A stretch of 64,000 nucleotides of DNA from NCBI GenBank assembly GCA_018343915.1, contig JABRWF010000002.1, positions 5,022,001 through 5,086,000 on the forward strand, in the 5' to 3' direction. Origin of the DNA: Agroathelia rolfsii. Its lineage: Eukaryota > Basidiomycota > Agaricomycetes > Amylocorticiales > Amylocorticiaceae. The notes beneath the pieces are model-generated. The model saw nothing but the letters and a program-made list of their open reading frames with translations, was not told the origin of the DNA and did no database searches. Positions 45,618 to 56,010 of this stretch are shown here, one piece after another; position 1 is the stretch's first letter; each line of letters opens with the position of its first letter. The position numbers and the translations under genes are program-made.

Positions 45618-46217
45618 AGTTACTACAAGGGCTAAACCTGTCTTATGCATGTACATAGGAGTAGCACTAAGCACACTCCTACTATAAGCAGCACTGAGCA
45701 CACTTATAACCTTCTAGCACAAAGCAGAGAGGATTTAGTGGATAGGGAGAGGGGAGATAGGGACTCTGAAGACAAAGTTTATTATGTTAGCTAACTATTA
45801 GATATAAAGCACTACTATACTTATCTAAAGACAAAGAGAATAAGTCTAGGGTCTTTAGGTAGAGGTACTATAGGGTTATATACTATTTCTACCTGGTCTG
45901 TGCACTAGTATATGGTCTGTGCACAGAGGTACTAAGTATGATGCAATATTGCACCATAGTAAGTCTATGATAGTGTCATGTTCTAGACCTATACTCTAGA
46001 TCTGCTTACATAATAAGTTATATGACTAGTGGTTACATAATGGCTAGTTACATGATGACTGATCACATGATTTTGCTTAGTTATCAAAGTACTTATATAA
46101 TGTTTGCTTATGTAATATACATATTATATACCAAAAAATAGAGAAAAATCAGGAAAAATTTAGAAAAATAATGAGAAACTCTAAATAAATTTATAGTACA
46201 TAGATTGACCTGTAACA
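45618..46217 (-). repeat. Alpha 5' LTR, last piece
   Basis: The remaining 600 bp of the alpha 5' LTR, with the decayed TSS/intron region near 45765-45850 (minus strand), ending CCTGTAACA next to target taagg. Confidence 0.87.
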
Positions 46218-46385
46218 TAAGGATTAGTAACTAGAAAAGTATACCAAAGTAGGAGAATAATAGTATACAATTATATATTTAAGTTACTAAGGTCTAAGAG
46301 ATATTCCCTATCTTACAAACCTCTTTTGTCAATACTATCATTACTGTTCATTGTCCCAGGCACTCTTTATGCCTCTAAGCCCCTA
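46218..46385 (-). mobile_element. B-family LTR, right part of the outermost host
   Basis: It starts with taagg and continues exactly where 1750-2236 stopped, as judged against 61786-61970. It breaks off at CCCCTA, where the large inverted-repeat element begins; the last 220 bp of the B LTR are absent. Confidence 0.78.
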
Positions 46386-46899
46386 CATCAGCAAAATTAC
46401 ATGGCACTTTTCAACTTTTAACTTTCAACTTTTTATACTTTTTATACATTTTTGCAACTTTTAGGTCATTTCTAGGGGTAGACTCTTGGAATCTCCTTGT
46501 TAAAAATAAACTTAGATTTTTTGTTTTTTTAAGTAACTCTACATACATAGTTTTTAATGCTTTTTACAACTTTATTAAGCTTTTTGAAGTCAACTCATTA
46601 CAACAAACAAAAAATGACAACTTAATAAGAGAGCGGCTTAATAACAGACAAAGGCTCAAAAATAGATAGTAGCTAAGAAATAGATAGCAGCTTAAGCCAA
46701 AATGGCAATCTATAGTTGCCATCTATGCAAGCACTCCCTTTAGTTGCAATATACACCTCTCAATGCAAATATTGTCCTCAATGCCCCTGAACATGTCCTA
46801 CAATGGCTCTGAGCCTTATGTAAATGCTTACACTCAAGAATATAATGCGGCGGGATACAGTTGCTCAAGGGAGGACCGCAACAGGGGGAGGACTGTGGT

Positions 46900-47330
46900 G
46901 CAAAGGGGCATGATTGCTCAAGGGAAAGCGTGGTATAGGGAGAGTAGCACAGGGGGACACGGTCACTCAAGTGGGCATGGTTGCTCACATAGGCACAGTA
47001 GCTTGAGGGAAAGCGCAGCATAGAGGGAGACTGATATGGGGGGACATGGTCACTTAAGGGGCCAAAGTTACTTACGTGGGTGTGGTTGCTCAAGGAAAAG
47101 TGCGGCACAGGGGGAGACTAGCACCGTCACACTCAATGGGGAATCATTGCTCACCCGGGCATAGTGGCTCTAGGAAAAGTGCAACGTAGGAAGAGACTAG
47201 CCCAGGGGGACATACTTACTCAAGGGGCCAAAGTCACTCATACAGGGACAGTGGCTCCAGGGAAAGCACAGCACAGGGGGAGACTGGCATAAGGGGACAC
47301 AGTTGCTCAAGGAGGCACAGCCATCTGTGG
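46900..47330 (+). repeat. Degenerate ~85-bp tandem repeat array
   Basis: A block of the type GCTCAAGGGAAAGCGCAGC-ACAGGGGGAGACT recurs at about 46914, 46999, 47086, 47165 and 47250, between shorter GGTTGCTCA-like units. The mirrored array lies at about 56130-56560. Position near the element ends suggests subterminal repeats. Confidence 0.6.
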
Positions 47331-47429
47331 TTGATATCTATACAGGCACTTGCTTTAGTTACAATCTCATTCTCAAAGAGTAAGAGACCTTCATTGAATA
47401 TATGCTCATCTATTAACAAAACTCGGGCC

Positions 47430-47690
47430 TGAGCAACTGTGCAGTTCATATCCTCCCAAGACAGACGGCCTTTCTCATTTGAGATTGTGATCTGCTCAGA
47501 TTTACCGGTGCCTTTATTGGCAGTGGAGACCTTCATGATACTGTTAGCGTCAATCTTGAAGGTAACCTCAATCTAAGGAACACCACAAGGAGCGGGAGGA
47601 ATACTGTTGAGCTTAAACTTGCTAAGCAGGTTGTTGTCCTTGGTCAGCAAATGCTTTCCCTTAAAGACCTGGATGAAGACAGTGGCCTAG
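47430..47690 (-). pseudogene. Hsp70 substrate-binding-domain fragment (left arm)
   Basis: The reverse strand reads [20 protein letters not shown], then [20 protein letters not shown], then [20 protein letters not shown], the conserved start of the Hsp70 peptide-binding domain (GTGKSE is BiP-like). Only about 80 codons resemble Hsp70; downstream sequence diverges. It is a captured gene fragment, not a functional chaperone. Confidence 0.8.
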
Positions 47691-47900
47691 CTGTTGGCCA
47701 TGACAGAGAAAATGAAGATCTGTAATTTTTTTGTTAGGAATGCCCACCATTGAAAATATGGATGAAGATAGCGGCCTAGCTGTCCAATGTAGTGGAGAAA
47801 ATGAAGATTTGCAATGTCTTTGTGGAAAAGGCTTACCCTTAAAGACTTGGATAAACATGATGCCCTAGCTGTTGGTCATAATGGAGAAAATAAAAATTTG
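47640..47900 (-). repeat. Three tandem ~85-bp repeats derived from an Hsp70 segment (left arm)
   Basis: Three units each contain the equivalent of TTCATTTTCTCC...ATCCAGGTCTTTAAGGG, corresponding to the Hsp70 stretch before KDNNLLG (FIQVFKGK). The right arm has the same three (about 55553-55805), and two more diverged units lie at 54190-54340. Confidence 0.6.
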
Positions 47901-48115
47901 CAACTAGTATCAGTGACTATACCAAGAACACATTCCACACAAATACACAGAATATGGTCTTTGATACTAAGCATCTCATGGGTTGTAAGATGAATAACCT
48001 CAACATCAAGCACAATATCAAGCACTGCCCCAAGCACTAGCCCTTCAAGGTTATCAAGAAGAATAGGAAGCCTTCCATCCAAGTTAAATACTACGGTGAT
48101 GTAAAGAGCACCTGA
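47900..48115 (+). pseudogene. Hsp70 ATPase-domain fragment (left arm), opposite strand to the C-terminal fragment
   Basis: The plus strand reads KNTFHTNTQNMVFDTKHLMG, then KHNIKHCP, then FKVIKKNRKPSIQVKYYGDV, matching the Hsp70 N-terminal stretch KNQ..NP.NTVFDAKRLIGR...KHWPFKVI...KPSIQVEY. Single-base frameshifts are present. Orientation is opposite to the adjacent C-terminal fragment, so the two did not arise as one collinear copy. Confidence 0.75.
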
Positions 48116-49770
48116 AGTTTAGATGCCCGCTTGATGATATGTGGAAACCTAGAGTTGTCAATGTCATAGCAATTGTCCTAGTTATTGCAAGAGAACATGC
48201 TAGCTGCCCCCTCAGGAAGGACATATTCCCTGGTTGAGTATAGCCCAAAAGTGCAAAGAAGCCAAGTCAAAAATTAGTGTAAAAATTCTATTGATGAGGG
48301 ATAGTAATAACATACAGCTTGCACCATTAGAACCAATGCACCAACTGGCAGACTGGTGGTCCTGTGCTTCTGAGGGACTACCTCTAGCCATGCTTGATAG
48401 TGTGCATAGACCAAAATAATTATGGAGGACTCCATAGAGCCCTATCACAAATATAAGTGCAGATTTCACGGAAGAAAGAAAGAAAACATACTTTGCAAAT
48501 GACCGGGGAGGGCCTCCTCCTCAGCCTCAGTTCCTCCCCAGTATTGGGTATAGTAAAAGGGCCGGTCCCTGTCTGGTGTACCTAAGAGCTTGGAGACCAG
48601 TTTTGTTTTAGCAGAGGCATCAAGAGCGGAAACCTTGTTTTTGTGAGCAACCTCTTTAAACTCCGGCTCAACAGCTCTGATGGCACGTTTGGCAAACTGG
48701 CTTTGCCATTGTGTGATCTTATTATTAGCTTAAAGAAGGATTAATTGTATATCATATATAGGAAAATACTAACATACTAATTTTGAGACAATTGCCATGA
48801 GCCATGAGCCCTTTTCAAGCTCCACGCCAGTTGCAATCTTCCGGAATTCCTGCAGCTGGGTTTCCTGGATAGGAGTCTAAGCCTCCAAAATGCCCAGATA
48901 CTGAATGAGAAAATATGAAAAGTTACAAGCAAAGATCTGCTTATAGTTTTGAGGGAGATCAGAAATACAAATCTTGGCCTTGAGAGTCTTCTCTTCCTAG
49001 GATGCCAAACCAGAGTTGGATTTAGTGTCTTTATGACCCCGTTGTTGCTTGGAGGGTGCTGGCTTGGAGCCACCAGTTGATGTAAATTTTGCGTATAGCC
49101 TACTGGCAGCCTATAAAAAAAATACAATAAAAATAGTCAGTGATGAGTAGCTAATATGAGATGCAAGCACTATAAAATTAACACTATACTTACTGCAACA
49201 TCTGCTGGGCCTACTTTGTCTACAACAGTAGTAGATACTTGGGCTGCGAGATTTGCGGCATTGGCATTAAGGGCATCTTGTTTGACTAGATTGGGCCGGA
49301 CTTGGACTGGTACTGGCAAAGAGTGTTAACTACTCAGCAGTGAGACAATAATTAGGGATAGGTGTTGGGATATCAAGGTTAAATACTCTTCTAGAGATCT
49401 GACAATGCAGGTCAGGTCAAACTCCTCAAACTCTTCCCACAAGTGAGTATTGTCTTGGAAATTATTATGCCCAAAGTCATTGCTATCATTATTATGCCCA
49501 TTGTCTGTCACTACGGCACTGTACTTGTTGTCACTCAAAGAGGATTGGTCAGACATTATAGCTAGCCACATATGACTCTTTTTAGACCAAGTCACGCATT
49601 ATAGCAGAGGCGAGTTCTTATTGACTCCATCATCCATGCTTTCAAGTTGAAAATACAAGTCTTTCAGCCGCTGCTGGTGCTTATTATCTTTAGCCTACAG
49701 AGCAGCCTTCTTCTGTAACTTGGCTTGTTTTTCTGCATTGATTTCTTCTTGAGTCTGATGCTTCCTTTGT
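48116..49770 (-). pseudogene. Decayed intron-containing gene of unknown function (possibly DUF6532-like)
   Basis: I recognise no domain with certainty. Minus-strand pieces in order: coiled coil EINAEKQAKLQKKAAL, RLKDLYFQLESMDDG (49740-49600); DQSSLSDNKYSAVVTDNGHN (49560 region); QDALNANAANLAAQVSTTVV before a GTAAGT donor (about 49205); LPQNYKQIFACNFSYFLIQY (about 48950); QWQSQFAKRAIRAVEPEFKE, then LLGTPDRDRPFYYTQYWGGT, followed by a GTATGT donor near 48498; last piece REYVLPEGAASMFSCNN-DNC (about 48230). The order of pieces recalls the basidiomycete DUF6532 family; this is a guess. Stops are CAG-to-TAG type. Confidence 0.4.
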
Positions 49771-50239
49771 ATTGCCCTGTAAGGGGCCTATTGCTGCTAT
49801 GCACTGATATTGGCAGATGTATTTTTTTTATCCCTGATATTGATTATGATATTGGCTTAGACACGGATAGGCCCAGATTACTCCTGGAGCACCCTAACAG
49901 GGACTGTGCCACCTAGCCATAATTTTATTCACATTGCTGGCGCATTTTATTTTAGCGTAATCAAATGCCTATCAACAAGTTGTATTGCCCCTCTGTATAT
50001 GCCGTGCAGTCTTCACAAAATACAATTTTTTATTCAAATCCAATGGATGACACCCAAGCAACTAATAAAATGACAATTCATTTCATATATCCTACTATTA
50101 GGATCAAGTCAGCAATCTATATCTTGTCCTCAAGAGCCCTGTTACTTGGGTTTGAATTTAAAATCTTGATTTTTTGACTCATGGCTTACTAATGTGTCTT
50201 ATTATACCCGTAAAATATAAGTATATGTTTCTACCTGGA

Positions 50240-53200
50240 GATACATATCAATTATGCTCTGTTGCTAGCTGTGGGCACAGATTCAAATAAATCAGCAGTG
50301 TTACTCAACATGTCAAGTCCTGTCATCAACCACCACCATTGACGCAGCCACCTCAGACCCCAACAATGACCACAAATGGATCTGAACTTACACATTTGCA
50401 CTTGAACTACCACCACAAACGCTGTAAAATAAGCAATTGTGACGTTCAAATAGACAACGTCTTCAATGAAGACATTAATATAATTAACTTTGACAATGAA
50501 GATATTGATATGCTGTACATAAATGATTGCAACATCAAATACGGCAATTCTGATGTTTAGGATCACAATTTAGACATCAAAATAGATGAGCCAGTATGAG
50601 TTTTTCATTCCATTGATTTCAGAACATATACTTACGGCCTTTTGACCAATAGCTTCTTTGAATTCAGGTATTTTTTTCAATTTTCGGCAAATATGCTTGA
50701 TTCTGATTGTTTCTTTCTTCTCTATTTGTCCAATCAACAGCAACCAGTTAATGGTCATTGATTCCCCTTACCTAGAACACCCAAACAAGCGTGTTTAAGT
50801 CATCAACCATCTGTTCCTTGATGGTTGGTAGGAAAATGGACTTGAATACTTTTTTTATATATTAAAATTTGGTATATTTCATTTAAAAAAGGCGTTCCCT
50901 GTGATGAGGACAGTTACAACCTTGAGTTGGGTGCTCTTTCTCTACCTCCAACCAACCATCATGATAATCCATTCTTCCTGTTAACTTCTTTTGCTAAATT
51001 TGAACTAGCCAAGTAGGCTATGTATCATGTATGTCTCTTAGGCACTGAAATCCAACAATTTGCCAGGATCTGGTCAGCTTTCCATCCTGGCACAGAATTA
51101 CCCTTCAAGAACCTTGGCAAGCTATGTGCAAAGGTCAATAGCATTGAACAAGGCAACATCGGATGGTCTTTGTTTAAGATCCAATATAAAGGCCTTATCA
51201 ACAAGTCATTGATAGAATGGAAAAAAAAAGGGAGTACAAGGTATAGTACAGGGACCCACTAATAGTTGCTGAGCAACAGATATCAAACAAGGAATTTGCA
51301 AATGAAATTGATTGGGCTCCCAAGAGGATTTTTGATACAAATGGTCATTACATTTATACCAATCTTGCAAGTAGAAATTGGATGTGGAATCAAGTGGTAT
51401 TAGTAATCATCAAACTTTATAACCACATAATCTAATCATGATTATTCTTTAGAATATCCTTGCATAGGATGAAGCTACGCATAGCGCCGTATTTACGCCC
51501 ATCATCTTAGGGAGTGATAAAACTACAACTTCCGTTGCAACCGGCTAAAATGAGTATTATCCACTCTACTTGTCTCTGGAAAACATTCATAACTCTACTC
51601 ACCGAGCTCACTGTAATGCAATTACCCCTATAGTATTCCTGGCTATCCCAAAGAGCAAGTAAATATTAAAATTCCCATTTTGGCCTCAAGAGAGTATACA
51701 AACTCACTAGATTGGCCCAATTTTTGTTGCCAATTATTCCACATGTCTCTACATTATATTTTACTCCCTCTTTGGCCTTTTATGACATCTCCACGTGTAA
51801 CCATATGTGCTGATAGTCATTACTGTACAGTTATATACGGAATTAGGCCGTATATTGCAGATTATCCCAAACAGGCACTTCTGTCTTGCATTGTTCAGGG
51901 ATGGTATGGCAAGTAAGACAACACAACTCAATATCATAGCATATTTCTAATCCCCTTTCACAGATGCTTTGCTTAAGCAAATGACCTTGATGCTGGTGGT
52001 TCATATCAAAACCACAAGTGTACAGCAATTATTTGACGGGCACTGTCTAAGAAAGATACCTGGGATAAGTTTAATATCATTAGCACCATTCTGATACGTA
52101 TTTTTTTCTTGTATATATTTGCTTCACTGATTTGACTGTACAACTGCAGCCATTTACAGCCCATTTCTTCTGCGCCAATATTCACAAACTTTTGGCTTCT
52201 GACCTCCTGCATTAGATTATCAAGGGCACTTTCAAGGACTACATAGTCTAATGGATTTGCGACTATATCAGACTTGAGTATGGAGGTAATGCGAATCAAA
52301 TTCTTGCCAATATTGATTGCCAGTTCATCCCTTTATCTACATTTTAGAGTTATATATTTTTTTTAACTAACCAAGGCTCTCAGTATTGTAGTAGTGCCAG
52401 GATTCCCTAGACTTGGGCAATTTTAAGCAATGGACAGGAAATAACTCAAAAGCATTAATGAATGTACTATCTTTGTTACTCTGAAGCTAGCTACATAATA
52501 TTGATAGCTCAACAACAACAATATCAGGTGTACCTTACAGCAATTATTGGCTATGTGCCAAACAATATGGTTAAAGCACTTTCTGCATTTCTTGACTTTT
52601 GTTATCTTGTTTGTCATTTGACAATTGATCACAACTCACTGGTAGCTATTAATAGTGCCCTCAAGCAATACCATAAGTATTGTGATGTATTTCTAGAGCA
52701 TTGTACCTATAAAGGTTTTTTGTTGCTATGATAGCATGCATTAATGCATTATCATCACCTCATCCAACAGTTTAGCTCGCCAAATGGTCTCTGCTCATTG
52801 ATCACCAAGTCAAAACATATTAAAGCAGTCAAGGAACCTTATCAACAATTCAACAAATATAATGCACTTGGTCAGATGCTCCTCACTAACCAACGGTAGG
52901 ATAAACTCCATTGTGCACGTATCGAGTTTACTACTTGTCTTGCATCTCTAGATCCTACTTGTACCAATTTGCTCAGCTCCAATAACAATAACAAAGAAGG
53001 CCCTTGCACTGTACCAAGGGTTATGAATAGAGTTAAGCTGTGTGACTCAGAAGGTAAGTCCTATCATGTGTGTAATTTGGTTTAGTTGATAATGAGTATT
53101 GATATAGGTAGGTGCTATGCTAAGGATTTGAATGTTTTAGTGAAGCAAACTGGCCTTGCTGATCTACTGTTGCTTATATAACAATATCTCTACAGACTAG

Positions 53201-53790
53201 AGCATCCTGACAAAGATGTTGATAACATGCCTGTACAAAGGCTACCTAAAGTTGAGGGCAAGATTTGTATTTTTGAATCTGCAATTGCAGAGTTTTATGC
53301 ACCAAGCAATTTATATGGAATTGGGGGGATACACTGTGAATGTATTTGTGCCAGTCCATCATAGGCAAAGGGTTGAGGCAGATTCAATACTACTTTCATA
53401 TCAACTCAGCCTCATTTGCAAGGATTTGTAGGACTAGATGTGGCTTATGTCTGTCTACTTTTTAGAATCAAATATAAGAATCAAATACATTTCCTTGCAC
53501 TTATCCACTAGTTTATAAAAGTAGACAGATGCCCATGCCCCATTACTAGTCTTTGGAAAGTCAAACCGGAGTATGTTCTTTCTACTAATACAAATGGTTG
53601 TTGTCAAAAGCCACTTGTTCAAGTTATGCACTTAGATATGTTTGTACGCGGTGTGCATTTAATTGGCGCTCTAGGAACATGCACAATACCGAGATCACTG
53701 ACACATTTGGACTTATTAGATGCATTCAATATGTTTGTTATTAATAAATACATAGACCACCATGCGTTTGAAATAGCATACTAATTGTAA
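50240..53790 (+). pseudogene. Plavaka-type transposase, decayed
   Basis: A plus-strand series of fragments with introns and stops. N-terminal C2H2-type finger (CSVASCGHRFK-ISSVTQHVK, about 50258-50325); IWSAFHPGTELPFKN (about 51070); EFANEIDWAPKRIFDTNGHY (about 51290); after a GTATTA...TTTAG intron HSAVFTPIILGSDKTTTSVA (about 51480-51530) and NEYYPLYLSLENIHN; ICADSHYCTVIYGIRPYIAD-YPKQALLSCIVQGW (51800-51905); IIGYVPNNMVKALSAFLDFC (52540-52600) and HIKAVKEPY; NKYIDHHAFEIAY (53740-53780). These are the signature blocks of the large Plavaka transposases common in Agaricomycetes. Most stops read as mutated CAG/CAA/CGA. No longer functional. Confidence 0.8.
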
Positions 53791-54189
53791 TATACTATTT
53801 TTATGATGATCTTTTACCGTTGTTGACTTTAGCTGTGGTGAAAACTTAAGGCAAAATAGTTCCGGAATATTCTCAGCTTTGAACCAGCAGAATCAAGCTG
53901 CATCCCTCTGCCAAGTCTCTCCTACTTATTATGCTGCATACTCTCTGCAAGCTCAAAACCAAGACAAGAACACTGAATATGGTTTCCACTTGGATATATT
54001 AGGTGTTTGAGCAATCCAACTATACATGTGAGCTAGTTCTGGCTTCAGGTTAACACAAGTCAATAGCGCGTCTTTAGCAATTGACCTCAGTCAAATTTGA
54101 CAACAGGATATGGACTGGTATAGAAAGAAATAAACTACGTAGGATGCAAATTTTAGCAAACAATAAGCAGCGGTATAAAGGTTGACCAT
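53791..54189. other. Non-coding stretch after the transposase remnant
   Basis: I see no recognisable gene. A short stretch near 53850-54010 (SSGIFSALNQQNQAASLCQV) may be the C-terminal end of the transposase or another lost exon. Confidence 0.4.
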
Positions 54190-54520
54190 TCTATTTCTAA
54201 AAATTGTATATGCTTACAGCCACTGTATTAATCCAGGTCTTCAAAGGTAAGCTTTCCAAAGAAGCCTTGGATTTTTTTCTACTGCATCCAACAGTCAGGC
54301 CACTGTATTAATCCACGTCTTTGAAGGTAAGCTTTCCTTACAAAAAAGACGCTTGGTGTTAAAGACCATGTTTTGTACGCTTGTGTGAAATATGTTCTTG
54401 GCATATTTACTAATGCTATGTTACTTTTTTTGACTAGCATTAGTCAGTGATCAACCGCTTTCCTTCCTCAAGGGTGAAGTCACAGATGTCAAGGCTCACG
54501 CTCTTGACTATCTAAACAAC
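54190..54520 (-). pseudogene. Additional Hsp70-derived fragments inside the element
   Basis: Two diverged copies of the linker repeat (GTATTAATCCAGGTCTTCAA and its neighbour near 54297) are followed by the mirrored N-terminal block (about 54345-54420, similar to 47920-48000 on the opposite strand). A third, older copy of the Hsp70 cassette outside the two arms. Confidence 0.55.
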
Positions 54521-55341
54521 AGAGGTGACCCCTATTCACACCATAAACAGAACAATGTACCGCTACTAGGTCCCAAAGGTGTACTCCAAGTCTAGAAGAC
54601 TTTCCACCAAAGGCTACTGTTGACTAATGACTTGTTACTGCTTGCTTAGTAAAGAAGGGAGTGCTAAACACTCTGAGACGCTTAGATTCTTTCTTAGAGG
54701 GTAATAACCCTAAGTCACACTTTGCCCTGATTTATTAAGGGACTTGATATAGAGAGGGGGAGGCAGGCAATACAGCCTGTTCTATGGCTTGCTTAGGTCC
54801 TTATACAACCCCTAGGCTAACAAGGCACAAAGGGAGGGCAAGGGTGAGAGGGCTAGGACAATGAGCCTGAAGGCAAATGTATTAGTAAATAGTAAAGAGA
54901 GATGTACATGCTTATTTACTCACCTGAAGGCAAAAGGTTGAAGCTAAGGCCTTCAGAGAGTGTTACAGGGTCCTTATATAAGTTTCAGGGGTGGTCTGTG
55001 CACTTCTGAATGGTCTGTACACAGAGACAGAAATAGAAAGGAATGCTAAACATAGTACAAATGGATGACTGAGCATGATGGTGCAATCATTGCATTATCA
55101 GCTGATTAATCAAGAGTCTAGACTTGGAATGAACTAGAAGGGTCTAGACTCTGTTTACTAATAGGTACTGGTACAAAGGTATAATGATGGCCGGTTATAT
55201 AACTAAGTACTCTGTAACCAATTGTCCTAGGCGGTCTATTATGAATAAATAATGTGTAGAAAATCCAAGAAAAATGGTAAAAATACAAGAAAAATACAGG
55301 AAAATAAAGAAAAATTAGGAGAGTCTGGGTGTACCCATGAC
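54521..55341 (-). mobile_element. J-family LTR
   Basis: It ends GGTGTACCCATGACA at 55341; the left end near 54521 (TGACCCC) is approximate and a clean target duplication was not found. On the minus strand: TATATAA starting at 54980, RNA start AGCTTCAACCT exactly 35 nt on (54945), intron 54923-54867 (GTGAGT, branch TTACTAATA, GCCTTCAG), with TTTGCCTTCAG on both sides of the intron. CpG-rich and young. Confidence 0.75.
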
Positions 55342-55344
55342 AAC

Positions 55345-55545
55345 AGACGTTGTCATGGTATTTGACTTGGATGGAAGGCTTCCTGTTCTTCTTGATAACC
55401 TTGAAGGGCTAGCGCTTGGGGCAGTGCTTAATATTGTGCTTGATATTAGGGTCATCTATCTTATAACCTATAAGATGCTTAGTGTCAAAGACTGTATTCT
55501 GTACATTTGTGTGGAATGTGTTCTTGGTATAGTCACTAATGCTAG
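55345..55545 (-). pseudogene. Hsp70 ATPase-domain fragment (right arm)
   Basis: Mirror copy of 47900-48115. On the minus strand it retains NTVFDTKHLI-type residues with more changes. Its opposite-strand open frame (55337-55729) is a shadow. Confidence 0.65.
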
Positions 55546-55729
55546 TTGCAAATTTTCATTTTCTCCATCATGGCTGACAGCTAGGGCATTGTGTTCATCC
55601 AAGTCTTTAAGAGTAAGCTTTTTCCACAAAGACATTGCAAATCTTCATTTTCTCCACCACATCAAACAGCTGGGCCGCTATCTTCATCCACATCTTCAAT
55701 GGTGGGTATTCCCAACAAAAAAATTATAG

Positions 55730-56010
55730 ATCTTTATTTTCTCTGCTATGGCCAACAGCTAGGCTGCTGTCTTTATCCAGGTCTTTAAGGGCAAGCGTTT
55801 GCTGACCAAGGACAACAACCTGCTTGGCAAGTTTAAGCTCAACAATATTCCTCCCGCTCCTCATGATGTTCCTCAGATTGAGGTTACCTTCAAGATTGAC
55901 ACTAACAGTATCATGAAGGTCTCCACTGCCAATAAAGGCACCGGTAAATCTGAGCAGATCACAATCTCAAATGAGAAAGGCCGTCTGTCTTGGGAGGATA
56001 TGAACTGCAC
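55730..56010 (+). pseudogene. Hsp70 substrate-binding-domain fragment (right arm)
   Basis: [20 protein letters not shown], then [20 protein letters not shown], then [20 protein letters not shown] in one open frame, the best preserved Hsp70 piece in the window. The frame runs on to 56215, but the part after about 56010 does not resemble Hsp70. Confidence 0.82.

Larger units (their letters stand above)
2237..46217 (-). mobile_element. Element alpha: minus-strand Ty3/Gypsy chromovirus split by nested insertions
   Basis: Its left end TGTCAAGAG (2237) and right end TGTAACA (46217) are flanked by the same target taagg (2232-2236 and 46218-46222). The pieces are 2237-3784, 13606-14506, 26895-27774, 29352-32462, 33363-33500 and 45618-46217. 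Concatenated, they give LTRs of 951 and 952 bp and an internal region of 5275 nt, in the order 3' LTR, integrase end, integrase, RNase H/RT, RT/protease, gag, leader, 5' LTR. That is the order of a single minus-strand element. Intact element E has 5295 nt. All reading frames are broken by stops. Confidence 0.9.
46386..48115 (+). repeat. Left inverted-repeat arm
   Basis: From the tip inward: AT-rich 350 bp, degenerate tandem repeats (46900-47330), Hsp70 C-terminal fragment (minus), three linker repeats (about 47640-47900), Hsp70 N-terminal fragment (plus). Mirror image of 55342-57063. Confidence 0.85.

Noticed and set aside
55337..55729. 130-codon plus-strand frame in the right arm
   Set aside because: The opposite strand carries the recognisable Hsp70 ATPase-domain fragment; this frame has no homology I recognise.
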